From Brevibacillus ruminantium (GTDB lineage Bacteria; Bacillota; Bacilli; Brevibacillales; Brevibacillaceae), in assembly GCF_023746555.1 (NCBI RefSeq), contig NZ_CP098755.1, positions 4,166,501 through 4,230,500 on the forward strand: a DNA stretch of 64,000 nucleotides, given 5' to 3'. The notes below the pieces were generated by a model. That model saw nothing but the letters and a program-made list of their open reading frames with translations, had not been told where the DNA came from and did not search any database. Position numbers and translations under genes: made by a program. Below are positions 37,376 through 46,124 of this stretch, piece after piece. Positions within the stretch are counted from its first letter, which is position 1. Each line of letters starts with the position of its first letter.

Positions 37376-37473
37376 CAGACATTTTGCTTCCTTCCTGTTT
37401 GTAAAAGCTTGAAAAGAAAGACCACTTTTGATAAAAGTAAAAGATTTTGCTTGTTCGAAACTGGAAGTACGTT

Positions 37474-37645
37474 CACTCCTCGATACATCTGGCTTCCGAA
37501 AACTCGATACGTCTGACCTACTGAGGAGCATTTCACTCATCGCTCCGTCCGACTTACAGAGGAACTTCTCATCAATACGTCCGATTTGCGGAGGAACAAT
37601 TGCTCATTGATTCCCCCGACTTACAAAGGATCTGACGTCTCACCC
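37474..37645 (+). repeat. Degenerate tandem repeat, period 32-35 bp
   Basis: About five imperfect units built on CTCATCGATACGTCCGACTT followed by ACAGAGGAAC start near 37474, 37501, 37534, 37567 and 37602. Units are directly adjacent with no unique spacers. They lie between the two 201-bp elements. Confidence 0.6.
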
Positions 37646-37669
37646 TTAGAGAGCAAAATACTTACTTCC

Positions 37670-37691
37670 TTCTTTCTTTCTTTCTTTCTTC
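37670..37691 (+). repeat. TTTC microsatellite
   Basis: Five or so consecutive TTTC units lie between the tandem repeat and element copy 2, in the cobalamin operon leader. Confidence 0.7.
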
Positions 37692-37745
37692 TTCCATTTC
37701 CATCTCAGCATTCACCCGAACAATTTTTTTAAAAGCACCGGTTCC

Positions 37746-37947
37746 GAGGAAGAAGCATGTTTCCCTGCGTTGCGACTGTGGAGCCCGACCCAGCGGAGGG
37801 GCGATTCGCGGGAAAAAGGAGCGCAACTTGGGATGACCCCGGAGCGTTTCTGCTTTTGCGTCTCCCCCGTGAATCGATCCGGAGCGGACAGTGAGTCCTC
37901 CTCGCGGGGCGGAATACGGAGCTGAGCAGGGAAGCATGCTTCTTCTC
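37746..37947 (-). repeat. 201-bp inverted-repeat element, copy 2 (reverse orientation)
   Basis: Terminal inverted repeats at 37746-37768 and 37926-37947 (the right end reads GCAGGGAAGCATGCTTCTTC) bound a 202-base element. Its reverse complement aligns end to end with copy 1, including GCTCCGTATTCCGCCC, GGTCATCCCAA and CTTTTTCCCGC blocks. No protein is encoded. Confidence 0.8.
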
Positions 37948-37971
37948 ACTACGGCCCCGATGCCGAAAATG

Positions 37972-38014
37972 AAAAAGCGCCTTGCCCCCTCTGGTACAAA
38001 GGGAGACAAAGCGC
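37972..38014 (-). terminator. Terminator after the cobalamin riboswitch
   Basis: On the minus strand GCGCTTTGTCTCCC pairs with GAGGGGGCAAGGCGC, followed by TTTTTC. It lies about 70 bases after the aptamer, so it is the likely expression platform, stopping transcription when cobalamin is bound. Confidence 0.8.
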
Positions 38015-38081
38015 GGAAAGTTCGCTACAACGATCCACCTCTTCCTTTGACCCGAAGGAAATCAGTGCTTACGCAAAATAC

Positions 38082-38270
38082 AGGCAGGTCTCCTGGCTTG
38101 AGAATCGCTGCTTTCCTTCACCTTCCCGCACCAGTGGGGTGCAGTGGCTGGCAAATGCCGTGAAGGAAAACTCCTCTCTTACAGTGGCGGGACCGCGTTG
38201 GATTTTCACCAAACTTCCCTTTTAACTTCGCTTCCTGCGCATACATGCGCGCATGAAGCAAAGACCTGTT
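38082..38270 (-). ncRNA. Cobalamin riboswitch
   Basis: The minus strand contains the core GGTGAAAATCC, GGTCCCGCCACTGTAAG, GCCAGCCACTGC and the 3' B12 box AAGCCAGGAGACCTGCC. A 5' CAGGTCT can close the structure with the 3' AGACCTG. It precedes the 20-gene cobalamin operon by about 1 kb and should shut the operon down when adenosylcobalamin is plentiful. Confidence 0.96.
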
Positions 38271-38364
38271 TTGCACGATATGAACCTATGTAAACCAGCC
38301 CAAGACTGGCGCTTTGCTACCATCATAACAAATGTGGGGGAAGATAGAAAGAACAAGCTGCGCA

Positions 38365-39015
38365 TTACTGGAGCTTGGGGGGTATGGGGTTGCGATGACC
38401 GGATTCGACGACTTCGGTAAAGAGGTTTCCCCACTCTTCAGGGGCTTGAGGGGATTGAGCGAGAAGAGCGGGGACGTCCGGCTTCTTCTGTGTTTGCCCA
38501 GGCTCCAATCCAACCTCCAGGGGAGTGATCTGATACTGGGCAAGAATTTTTTCCAGTTCGCCGATGGTGACCGGCTTCGCATGTCTCATCAGTTCAAAAC
38601 CGATATTCCCGCTCATTTCGATGGTGGCTGTCTTGATATCGGACAAGGAGGTCACCCCTTTTTCCCGCAGCTTCCCCTCCAATTGATCGACAGACATACG
38701 AAGTTTTATCAGGTTGGGAATCAATATCTGCCCATCCTTGATTACCGGAGTTGCGAATCCCATCATCAGCTTCTCCACCAGATTACTTTTGATGGAAAGG
38801 TACTGAATCGATACTAATACCCCTACAAAAATGCACAAAGAAGCGATCGTTTTCCATAGCCCGTCACCGGAAATGGCGTGACTGACCATGGAAGCCACCG
38901 CCAAAAGAGTAATGATTTCCAGCCCGGTCATCTCCGAAACGGTTTTTTTGCCGGCGATCCGAATGAGTAAATAGCCAACCATCAAAACCAAAATCGCCTC
39001 ATAGATAAACTCCAT
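38365..39015 (-). CDS. DUF421/YetF-family membrane protein
   Basis: A 216-aa protein with three N-terminal membrane helices and a cytoplasmic YetF/YcaP-type domain. The stretches RIAGKKTVSEMTGLEIITLL and GFATPVIKDGQILIPNLIKLRMS are typical of DUF421. The open frame extends 52 codons upstream, but the ATG at 39015 (MEFIYEA) is preceded by GAGGGGTTGG, so I place the start there. The function of the family is poorly known; roles in spore germination or envelope have been suggested for relatives. Confidence 0.88.
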   Translation of the reverse strand: MEFIYEAILVLMVGYLLIRIAGKKTVSEMTGLEIITLLAVASMVSHAISGDGLWKTIASLCIFVGVLVSIQYLSIKSNLVEKLMMGFATPVIKDGQILIPNLIKLRMSVDQLEGKLREKGVTSLSDIKTATIEMSGNIGFELMRHAKPVTIGELEKILAQYQITPLEVGLEPGQTQKKPDVPALLAQSPQAPEEWGNLFTEVVESGHRNPIPPKLQ

Positions 39016-39187
39016 ATCCAACCCCTCGTTCTGCTTGTATTTCCTACACTCATCCTTTAGACTTCCAAGATTCACCGCCTTTATGTTCTTTGTTCTTAAT
39101 TCAGTAAATGAAAAAAACTTGCAGTTTACTAAAGTTTTTTTCTCTGCTAGGATGATGGAAAACATATCCACTACCAGGAGGTGATTT

Positions 39188-39898
39188 TTGTTGAAACAGG
39201 ATATCCCGATTCCCCGGGAGCTGCGTCAGCTCGCAGAATTTCCAGAGCTCAAAGAATGCGGGGAAGACATGCTCCCCCTCTCCTCCCTGTCTGACAAAAT
39301 CACAATCTGCCCTATGTACTACCAGCAAGGGTATGCGGGTACCTCACCTGAAGCGTATCTGAGAAAAAGTGCCGCCTTGCGTCTGGCAGAGGCTGCGAAA
39401 GGATTGCCAGACGGCTATCGGTTCGTGATTTTCGACGGTTGGCGCTCCTACCAGGTACAAGCCTCCCTCTATGATGGCTTTAAACAGAAATTACTGAAGC
39501 AGGGCTGGCAGGAGGGCGAGTTGCTGCAAAACGAGCTGAGCAAATTTGTCGCCGTGCCAAGCGATGATGTGACCCGCCCCTCTCCCCATCTCTCAGGTGG
39601 AGCCGTCGACCTTACCATTGAGGGGCCCGAGGGTTGGCTTGATATGGGTACCGACTTTGATGATTTTAGCGAGCGAGCCGCTACCCGCTACTATGAAAGC
39701 ATCCAACCGGGCAGCCAGAGGGACGAAGCGATCCGGGCCAACAGACGTCTGCTCTTTCACCTCATGTCAGATGCCGGATTCGTCAATTACCCCAAAGAAT
39801 GGTGGCATTTTGAGTACGGTACGCTATCTTGGGCAAAACGAACCAGCGGACAAGCCATGTACGGAGGGGTTTTGCATTTATTTGACAAAAGAGGTTGA
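39188..39898 (+). CDS. ddpX: D-Ala-D-Ala dipeptidase (VanX/DdpX family)
   Basis: A 236-aa zinc dipeptidase of peptidase family M15D. The zinc and catalytic motifs are SPHLSGGAVDLT and EWWHFEYG; DGWRSY supplies the Arg. The start is a TTG, either 39188 or 39191, behind AGGAGGTG. No signal peptide is seen, so it acts in the cytoplasm. It is followed by a complete dipeptide ABC transporter, the same partnership as Escherichia coli ddpXABCDF. It probably hydrolyses imported D-Ala-D-Ala for use as a nutrient. Confidence 0.9.
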   Translation: MLKQDIPIPRELRQLAEFPELKECGEDMLPLSSLSDKITICPMYYQQGYAGTSPEAYLRKSAALRLAEAAKGLPDGYRFVIFDGWRSYQVQASLYDGFKQKLLKQGWQEGELLQNELSKFVAVPSDDVTRPSPHLSGGAVDLTIEGPEGWLDMGTDFDDFSERAATRYYESIQPGSQRDEAIRANRRLLFHLMSDAGFVNYPKEWWHFEYGTLSWAKRTSGQAMYGGVLHLFDKRG

Positions 39899-39964
39899 AT
39901 CACGGAAATATTTGCAATATATTAAAAATATATTTCATTTATCAAATATTGGGGGTAGATTTCA

Positions 39965-41581
39965 TTGAAGCGCAGATGGTCATTCGCTTTAACCAGTCTC
40001 GTGCTCACGTTTTCGATGCTTGTGACAGCGTGTAGTTCACCAGCGACCCAGCCTCAAGCCCAGAATACTCCGCCTGGCAATTCGGCCAAGCCAGCAGAGC
40101 CGCCCGCATCCAAGACCGTAACGGACACCTTGTTCGTGGCAATCAACGCCGACCAGGGCACGCTCGATCCTGCCGTCACCTTTGACAATGCTGCCTGGAA
40201 GATCACCTATCCCACCTATGAACGGCTTGTTGAGTACGATGGTGAATCGACGGAAGTAAAGCCGGGCCTCGCCAAGGAATGGAAAGTCAGCGAGGATGGT
40301 CTCACCTGGACCTTTACCTTGGAGGAGGGCCACACCTTTGCCGACGGTACACCTGTCACGGCAGAAGCCGTCAAATTCACCTTCGACCGTACACTGGAAA
40401 TCAAAAAAGGACCCGCTGATGTGTACAGCGTGATCAAAGAAGTGAAAGTAGATTCACCGACATCCGTTACCTTCATCCTTTCGCAAAACTTCCCGCCATT
40501 TCTCTCCACCCTCGCAGCTAACTACGGCGGAATCGTCAATCCGAAGGTAAAGAAAAAAGAACAAAATGGCGATCTCGGACAAAACTATCTGGCGAACAAC
40601 ACAATGGGCAGCGGACCCTACGAGCTGACCGAATGGAAAAAAGGCGAGTACCTCAAGCTCACCGTAAATCCACACTCCTCTGTTAAGCCAGCCTTCCAAA
40701 CTGTTTATTTTAAAATCGTCCCGGATGCAACTGCCCAGCGCCTGCAATTGGAGCAAGGCGAGATTGACATTGCAGAGGGGATCTCCAACGAGCAATTGAA
40801 AGCGCTTAAAGATTTGCCCGGTGTAGAAGTTTTGCAGAAACCCAGCTTGTTTGTCGACTATGTCTACGTCAACTCGTCCAAAGGCAATGAAGCGCTCAAA
40901 AATCCAAAGGTGCGTCAGGCACTCAGCTACTCCATCGACTATGACGCTCTGACCGAATCCGTACAGGAAGGCTACGCCACGCAAATGCGCGGTCCGATTC
41001 CAAAGGGTCTCTGGGGGCATGATGAATCCGCCCATCAGTACAAGCGCGATGTGGAAAAGGCAAAAGCGCTTCTCGCCGAAGCCGGCGCATCCAACCTGAC
41101 GCTGGATCTGTTGTACTCCGACAACAAGCCGTGGTGGGAAACGGAAGCGCTCACGTTGCAAGCCTTTTTCGCTGACATCGGCATCAAGCTGAATCTCAAG
41201 AAGATCGCTTACGCCACTTCCCGCGAGATGATTGACAGCGGCGAATTCGACCTCGCCCTCGGCGTCTGGAGTCCTGACTTCGGTGATCCGTACATGTTTA
41301 TGAACTACTGGTTTGACTCCGTCAACTTCGGTTTGGCTGGCAACCGCGCCTTCTACAAAAACGACAAAGTGGACGAGCTGGTACGCAAAGCGGCCTCGAT
41401 CAACGACAAAGCCGAGCGCGAAAAGCTCTACAAGGAAGCACAGAATATCGTCATCGAAGATGCGCCTTATCTCTATCTCTACCAAAAGGATTTCCTCCTG
41501 CCGATCAGCAAAAATCTGAAGGGCTTCCTCTTCAACCCAATGCTGGAGGGTATCTACAACCTGGCGGATATGTCTAAATAA
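39965..41581 (+). CDS. ddpA: Peptide/dipeptide-binding lipoprotein of an ABC transporter
   Basis: A 538-aa SBP_bac_5-family binding protein. The start is TTG behind a GGGGGTAG site. A signal peptide ends in a lipobox (LVTAC, Cys at about residue 23). Family stretches are AWKITYPTYERLVEYDG, LAKEWKVSEDGLTWTFTLEEG, and VRQALSYSIDYDAL. It is first of the five ABC genes, right after the dipeptidase. The name ddpA rests on that context; DppA/OppA-type ligands cannot be excluded. Confidence 0.88.
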   Translation: MKRRWSFALTSLVLTFSMLVTACSSPATQPQAQNTPPGNSAKPAEPPASKTVTDTLFVAINADQGTLDPAVTFDNAAWKITYPTYERLVEYDGESTEVKPGLAKEWKVSEDGLTWTFTLEEGHTFADGTPVTAEAVKFTFDRTLEIKKGPADVYSVIKEVKVDSPTSVTFILSQNFPPFLSTLAANYGGIVNPKVKKKEQNGDLGQNYLANNTMGSGPYELTEWKKGEYLKLTVNPHSSVKPAFQTVYFKIVPDATAQRLQLEQGEIDIAEGISNEQLKALKDLPGVEVLQKPSLFVDYVYVNSSKGNEALKNPKVRQALSYSIDYDALTESVQEGYATQMRGPIPKGLWGHDESAHQYKRDVEKAKALLAEAGASNLTLDLLYSDNKPWWETEALTLQAFFADIGIKLNLKKIAYATSREMIDSGEFDLALGVWSPDFGDPYMFMNYWFDSVNFGLAGNRAFYKNDKVDELVRKAASINDKAEREKLYKEAQNIVIEDAPYLYLYQKDFLLPISKNLKGFLFNPMLEGIYNLADMSK

Positions 41582-41608
41582 CGCCTTACGTGAAGGAGTG
41601 CTTTCCTC

Positions 41609-42613
41609 ATGAAACAGATCATCCTGAAACGTCTCGCCATGCTGGTGCTGGTGCTTCTGGGAGTGACGATGATCACTTTCTTTCTCTCCCACGTCATTCC
41701 CGGCGACCCGGCGCGGATGATGGTGGGACAGCGCGCCAGTGAGGAAACACTGCAAGAAGTTCGCCGTCAATTGGGCCTGGACCAGCCGGTCTGGGTCCAA
41801 TATCTTACATACATGAAAGGGCTTTTTGCAGGTGACTTCGGCACCTCGATTCGCACCCAGCAGCCGGTCGTTGATGACCTGATCACCTTTTTCCCCGCAA
41901 CCATCGAGCTGGCGATCACCGCTTTTGTCATCGCCATCATCATCGGGGTTCCACTGGGGGTACTCGCCGCTGTCAAAAAGGATACGTCCTGGGATCACAT
42001 CAGCCGTTTCTTCTCCATCGCAGGCATCTCCACACCTGTATTTTGGAGCGGACTGGTTGGAATTCTGATCTTTTACAAATTCCTCGGCGCGCTTCCGTCC
42101 AGCGGCCGGTTGGATCTGACCGTCCCGGCGCCGACCCGCATCACTGGACTGTATCTGGTTGACAGTTTGTTTACGGGGAACTGGGCTGCATTTACCAACA
42201 GCTTGTGGCACCTGATTTTGCCCGCCATAACCCTGGCGTTCGCACAGCTTGCTGTCGTTACTCGGCAGGTCCGCTCCAGCATGCTGGAGGTGCTGGGCCA
42301 GGAGTACATCCGTACGGCTTTGGCCAACGGCATCCACGGCCCTGTCCTGCTGATCCGCTACGCCTTGCGCAACGCGCTGATCCCGACGATAACCGTTGTG
42401 GGTCTCTCATTTGGCTCTCTGTTGGGGGGAGCGGTCGTCACCGAGACGATCTTCAGTTGGCCCGGTATGGGGAAATACGTCGTCGATTCTATCGCCTTTC
42501 TCGATTTTCCGGCGATCATGGGCTTTACCTTTGTCATCTCTTTTGGGTACGTCCTAATCAACCTGCTGGTGGACCTCACGTATTACGTGCTGGACCCGCA
42601 AATCAAGGAATAG
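41609..42613 (+). CDS. ddpB: Dipeptide ABC transporter permease, DppB type
   Basis: A 334-aa permease with six membrane helices and the N-terminal motif FFLSHVIPGDPARMM. The EAA-type loop is RTALANGIHGPVLLIRYALRNALIPT. The ATG follows AAGGAGTG. It forms the translocation pore with the next gene product. Confidence 0.9.
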   Translation: MKQIILKRLAMLVLVLLGVTMITFFLSHVIPGDPARMMVGQRASEETLQEVRRQLGLDQPVWVQYLTYMKGLFAGDFGTSIRTQQPVVDDLITFFPATIELAITAFVIAIIIGVPLGVLAAVKKDTSWDHISRFFSIAGISTPVFWSGLVGILIFYKFLGALPSSGRLDLTVPAPTRITGLYLVDSLFTGNWAAFTNSLWHLILPAITLAFAQLAVVTRQVRSSMLEVLGQEYIRTALANGIHGPVLLIRYALRNALIPTITVVGLSFGSLLGGAVVTETIFSWPGMGKYVVDSIAFLDFPAIMGFTFVISFGYVLINLLVDLTYYVLDPQIKE

Positions 42614-42629
42614 GAAAGGGGTTTTCAGC

Positions 42630-43508
42630 TTGTCCAGTCTGCCTATCAAAGCGGAAGCCGCCACTGCTCCCCGGAGTGTAAACCCCTTCTGGTTCCGGAT
42701 TCGGCGCAACCCGCTCACGCTGTTTGGATTGTTTCTGCTCATCGCCATCCTGCTTTTATCTGTATGTGCACCGCTGATCTCCTCCTATGATCCGAGCAAG
42801 ATCAATATCAAGGAGCGATTCGCTCCACCGTCGGCTGCACATTGGTTCGGAACGGATGAAGTGGGGCGCGATATTTTTACCCGCATCCTGTACGGTGCAC
42901 GCCTGTCACTCGGAGTCGGGGTGGCTGCCGTCCTCTCCGCCGGTCTGATCGGGACGGTTATCGGTTCCATCTCAGGATACATCGGCGGCCGGATCGACCA
43001 GATCATCATGCGTCTGATGGATATCATTCTCGCCTTTCCTTCGCTCGTCCTGGCGATGGCCGTAGCAGCCACACTGGGTCCCAATCTGCAAAACGCCATG
43101 CTGGCGATTGCGATCATCAAGATACCCGTCTATGTCCGGCTGGCCCGTGCCGAGACCTTGGCTCTCAGAGAAAAGCTGTTTGTCAAAGCGGCAGTCACCT
43201 TTGGCATCAAGCCATGGCGTATCATCGCACGCCATATCATCCCCAATGCCATCTCCCCTGTGGTGATTCAGGTCACGCTGGATATTGGAGATGCCATCCT
43301 GCTGGTCGCGACACTGGGCTTCCTCGGACTGGGCGCGCAGCCGCCTACTCCTGAATGGGGTGCGATGATCAGCATTGGCTGGAAGTACCTGCTCGATTAT
43401 TGGTGGTACCCTACCTTTCCAGGACTAGCCCTGTTTCTCGCTTCATGCGGGTTTAATCTGATCGGTGACGGCATTCGGGATGTTCTCGATCCGAAAGCCA
43501 ACCGATAG
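42630..43508 (+). CDS. ddpC: Dipeptide ABC transporter permease, DppC type
   Basis: A 292-aa permease with a short N-terminal cytoplasmic segment and six helices. HWFGTDEVGRDIFTRILYGAR and LGLGAQPPTPEWGAMIS are hallmark motifs of DppC/OppC. The start is TTG behind AGGAAAGGGG. It lies 16 bases after ddpB and 12 bases before ddpD. Confidence 0.9.
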   Translation: MSSLPIKAEAATAPRSVNPFWFRIRRNPLTLFGLFLLIAILLLSVCAPLISSYDPSKINIKERFAPPSAAHWFGTDEVGRDIFTRILYGARLSLGVGVAAVLSAGLIGTVIGSISGYIGGRIDQIIMRLMDIILAFPSLVLAMAVAATLGPNLQNAMLAIAIIKIPVYVRLARAETLALREKLFVKAAVTFGIKPWRIIARHIIPNAISPVVIQVTLDIGDAILLVATLGFLGLGAQPPTPEWGAMISIGWKYLLDYWWYPTFPGLALFLASCGFNLIGDGIRDVLDPKANR

Positions 43509-43520
43509 GGAGAGATCGCT

Positions 43521-44504
43521 ATGCTGCTTCAAATCAATAATCTGTCTGTCGAGTTTTCCTCGATGCTGCAGACAGTGAAGGCACTCAATCACGTTTCGTT
43601 TTCGATCGGTCCTGGCGAGATTCTGGGGATCGTGGGAGAATCAGGCTCGGGCAAGTCCGTGACGGCCCTGACTATCCTTGGCCTTCTCGAAAAAAACGCG
43701 CGTATCAAGAGTGGGGAAATCCTTTATAAAGGAAAGAACATCCTGCAAATCAGCAAAAAAGAACAGCAGGAGCTGCGCGGCAAGGAAATCGCCATGATTT
43801 TTCAGGAGCCGATGACGTCCCTTCATCCCACGATGCGCATCGGCGACCAACTGGCAGAAGTGATTCATCGCCACCGCAGCATCTCCTACAAAGAGGCTTA
43901 TCGGCAAGCCGTACTCAGCCTGGATGAAGTAAAGATCAACGACCCGGAGCTGGTAGCGCGCAAGTACCCCTTTGAGCTGAGCGGCGGCATGCGGCAACGC
44001 GTGGTGATCGCGCTCGCGATGTCCGCTCCGCCCGATTTGCTGATAGCCGATGAACCGACCACCGCACTGGATGTGACGATCCAGCACGAGATTCTGAAGC
44101 TGATGAAGGAGTTGGCCGAAAAACGCGGGACCTCGATTATGCTGATCACGCATGATCTGGGTGTGGTCACCCAGGTCTGCCAGCGGGTTGTCGTGATGTA
44201 CGCGGGGAAAGTCGTGGAGACAGGGAAGACGGAAGAGGTGCTGCATCAGCCGGTTCATCCGTACACGCGCGCGCTGATCGGCGCTTTGCCAGATCTGGCC
44301 ACTCCGGACCAGCCTTTGCATGCCATTCCGGGAGAGTCGCCTGATTTGCGCAATCTCCCTGCCGGCTGTGTGTTCGCTCCCCGTTGCGAGCGCGCTATCC
44401 CGCTCTGCCGTGAGGACCAGCCTGTGCTGGAGCAGGTGACGGAAACGGGCATCGGGGATGCGTACTTGCCAGATGTACATCGAGTCGCTTGTTGGGTGAG
44501 GTGA
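43521..44504 (+). CDS. ddpD: Dipeptide ABC transporter ATPase, DppD type
   Basis: A 327-aa ATPase with Walker A GESGSGKS, signature LSGGMRQRV and Walker B LLIADEPTTAL. The C-terminal oligopeptide/dipeptide extension carries a Cys-rich patch (GCVFAPRCERAIPLC) typical of DppD. The ribosome site is GGGAGAG. Confidence 0.92.
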   Translation: MLLQINNLSVEFSSMLQTVKALNHVSFSIGPGEILGIVGESGSGKSVTALTILGLLEKNARIKSGEILYKGKNILQISKKEQQELRGKEIAMIFQEPMTSLHPTMRIGDQLAEVIHRHRSISYKEAYRQAVLSLDEVKINDPELVARKYPFELSGGMRQRVVIALAMSAPPDLLIADEPTTALDVTIQHEILKLMKELAEKRGTSIMLITHDLGVVTQVCQRVVVMYAGKVVETGKTEEVLHQPVHPYTRALIGALPDLATPDQPLHAIPGESPDLRNLPAGCVFAPRCERAIPLCREDQPVLEQVTETGIGDAYLPDVHRVACWVR

Positions 44505-44509
44505 TATAT

Positions 44510-45304
44510 ATGAAGGAATTACTCCAACTATCCGGCGTCTGCAAGCAATACGGAAAGGGCAGCCAAACCTTTCAAGCCGTTTCCAATGTCTCCTTTTCGA
44601 TCAACACGGGCGAAACCTTCGGGCTGATTGGCGAGTCCGGTTCCGGCAAAAGCACACTGGGCAAAATGGTGACAGGATTGGATTATCCAACTGCCGGAAC
44701 GATCCTTTACGAAGGAAATTCGCTGTGGAACGAGAAAAAATACAACAGAAGAAAGCCGGGAGAGGTTCAGATTGTATTTCAGGACCCGCAGTCCTCGCTC
44801 GATCCTCGCATGACTGTGCAGGATATTATCCTGGAGCCGCTGTGGGCATTATCAGCGGAAGAGCGTCGGCAGAAAGCCGACAAGGAGCGGTTGCACGCAC
44901 TGATTGCCCGGGTTGGCCTTAAGCCAGAGCATCTTCCCCGATACCCCCACGAATTCAGCGGCGGTCAACGCCAACGAATCGCCATCGCACGAGCCTTGAT
45001 TACAGATCCGACGTTTGTTATTCTGGACGAACCCACCTCCGCACTGGACGTTTCCGTTCAGGCCCACGTCCTCAATCTGTTGAAGGAGCTGAAGCGGGAG
45101 CGCGGGCTGACGTATCTGTTTATCTCGCACAATATGGCCGTGATTCGCTATATGTGCGACCGAATGGCTGTCATGCAAAGAGGAAAAGTAGTGGAGACGG
45201 GGGCTGTTGCAGACATTTTTGCACATCCGCAGGACCCCTACACGAAAACCCTGTTGGCCTCACTGCCCAGCCTTCATTCGGACAGCTTTACCTCCAGCTT
45301 GTAA
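44510..45304 (+). CDS. ddpF: Dipeptide ABC transporter ATPase, DppF type
   Basis: A 264-aa ATPase with Walker A GESGSGKST, signature FSGGQRQRI and Walker B FVILDEPTSALD. I start at the ATG at 44510, 5 bases after the ddpD stop and behind GAGGTGATA, not at the earlier in-frame codon. It is shorter than classic DppF, ending soon after the ATPase core, with little of the C-terminal extension. Confidence 0.9.
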   Translation: MKELLQLSGVCKQYGKGSQTFQAVSNVSFSINTGETFGLIGESGSGKSTLGKMVTGLDYPTAGTILYEGNSLWNEKKYNRRKPGEVQIVFQDPQSSLDPRMTVQDIILEPLWALSAEERRQKADKERLHALIARVGLKPEHLPRYPHEFSGGQRQRIAIARALITDPTFVILDEPTSALDVSVQAHVLNLLKELKRERGLTYLFISHNMAVIRYMCDRMAVMQRGKVVETGAVADIFAHPQDPYTKTLLASLPSLHSDSFTSSL

Positions 45305-45323
45305 TGCAAAGAAGGTCGATACC

Positions 45324-45854
45324 ATGTTTAACGGAGCCGAACTAAGAGAAATTCGCAAACAGAAGCAGCTTACCCTGCAAAATTTGGCGGATAAGACCGG
45401 TCTTAGCATGAGCCTGCTTTCCCAAATCGAACGCGGGCTGGTTGACCCTACCGTCGGAACTTTTTGGAAAATATGCTCTGCGCTTGATGTGCCGATCAAC
45501 CATTTTTTCAAGGCCAAAGACAACGAAGAACCGGTCATCCGGAAAAATCAGCACAAGCTGATCCAGTTGAAAAACACCCATGTGAAATACCATGTCCTCA
45601 CCCCCCTGCAGGCGGGAAAAATCGAGTTTTTGCTGATCGAAATTGAGCCGGGAGAGACACTGGAGCAAGAGCAAATCTCCCACTCGGGGGAAGAATGCGG
45701 CTATATCCTGAAAGGAGAGCTGAAGGTCCTGCTGGCCGACCGCGAATACCATCTCTACGAAGGGGACAGCATCGGCTTCAACAGTTCCGCGCCGCACCGC
45801 TTCATCAACCCTGGCACGTCCGTCTCGCTGGCGATCTGGGCACGGGCAACTTAA
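45324..45854 (+). CDS. XRE-family regulator with cupin domain
   Basis: A 176-aa regulator with an N-terminal helix-turn-helix (LTLQNLADKTGLSMSLLSQIE) and a C-terminal cupin (EECGYILKGELKVLLADREY, then APHRFINPG). The ATG at 45324 follows AAAGAAGG, 19 bases after the ATPase stop. It ends the ddp-like operon and most likely controls it, with an amino-acid or dipeptide-related ligand. It is a paralogue in design of the regulator at 7794. Confidence 0.87.
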   Translation: MFNGAELREIRKQKQLTLQNLADKTGLSMSLLSQIERGLVDPTVGTFWKICSALDVPINHFFKAKDNEEPVIRKNQHKLIQLKNTHVKYHVLTPLQAGKIEFLLIEIEPGETLEQEQISHSGEECGYILKGELKVLLADREYHLYEGDSIGFNSSAPHRFINPGTSVSLAIWARAT

Positions 45855-45867
45855 GTAAGTGTAAACG

Positions 45868-45896
45868 AAAAAAAGTACGGCCTTCAAAAGCCGTAC
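45868..45896 (-). terminator. Terminator of the methionine aminopeptidase gene
   Basis: GTACGGC and GCCGTAC pair. The T-run is on the minus strand (ACTTTTTTT), so it serves the minus-strand map gene. A MITE-like element lies between the map stop and this terminator. Confidence 0.7.
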
Positions 45897-45930
45897 CCCA
45901 GGTTGTCGAGAAAACCCATATGTTCAATGA

Positions 45931-46063
45931 AGGGGCTGTCCAAAAAGTCCATTTTGGGGCAAAATGCACCGAAATAAAAACCCAAGAATGCTGATTTTAC
46001 GGCATTCTTGGGTTTTGACTTTTTTAGTTATCGGGCTGAAATACCACTTTTTGGACAGCCCCT
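45931..46063. mobile_element. 133-bp MITE-like element
   Basis: The ends are a perfect 18-bp inverted repeat, AGGGGCTGTCCAAAAAGT and its complement (45931-45948 and 46046-46063). Such GGGGCTGTCC ends are common in several insertion sequence families. The interior is non-coding and holds a second strong hairpin (arms AAAACCCAAGAATGC at about 45978 and its complement ending near 46017). It encodes no transposase, so it would need one in trans. Confidence 0.8.
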
Positions 46064-46124
46064 TTTGCTATGTCAACGAAAGAACGGAATTGCTCAATGC
46101 CTGCCTCAAGCCTGCAAGAAATAA

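Noticed and set aside
37474-37645. Possible CRISPR array
   Set aside because: Units of 32-35 bases are directly adjacent and degenerate, without unique spacers, and no cas genes are present.
40454-42337. 627-codon minus-strand open frame over ddpA/ddpB
   Set aside because: It is a shadow of two well-supported transporter genes in a G+C-rich stretch.
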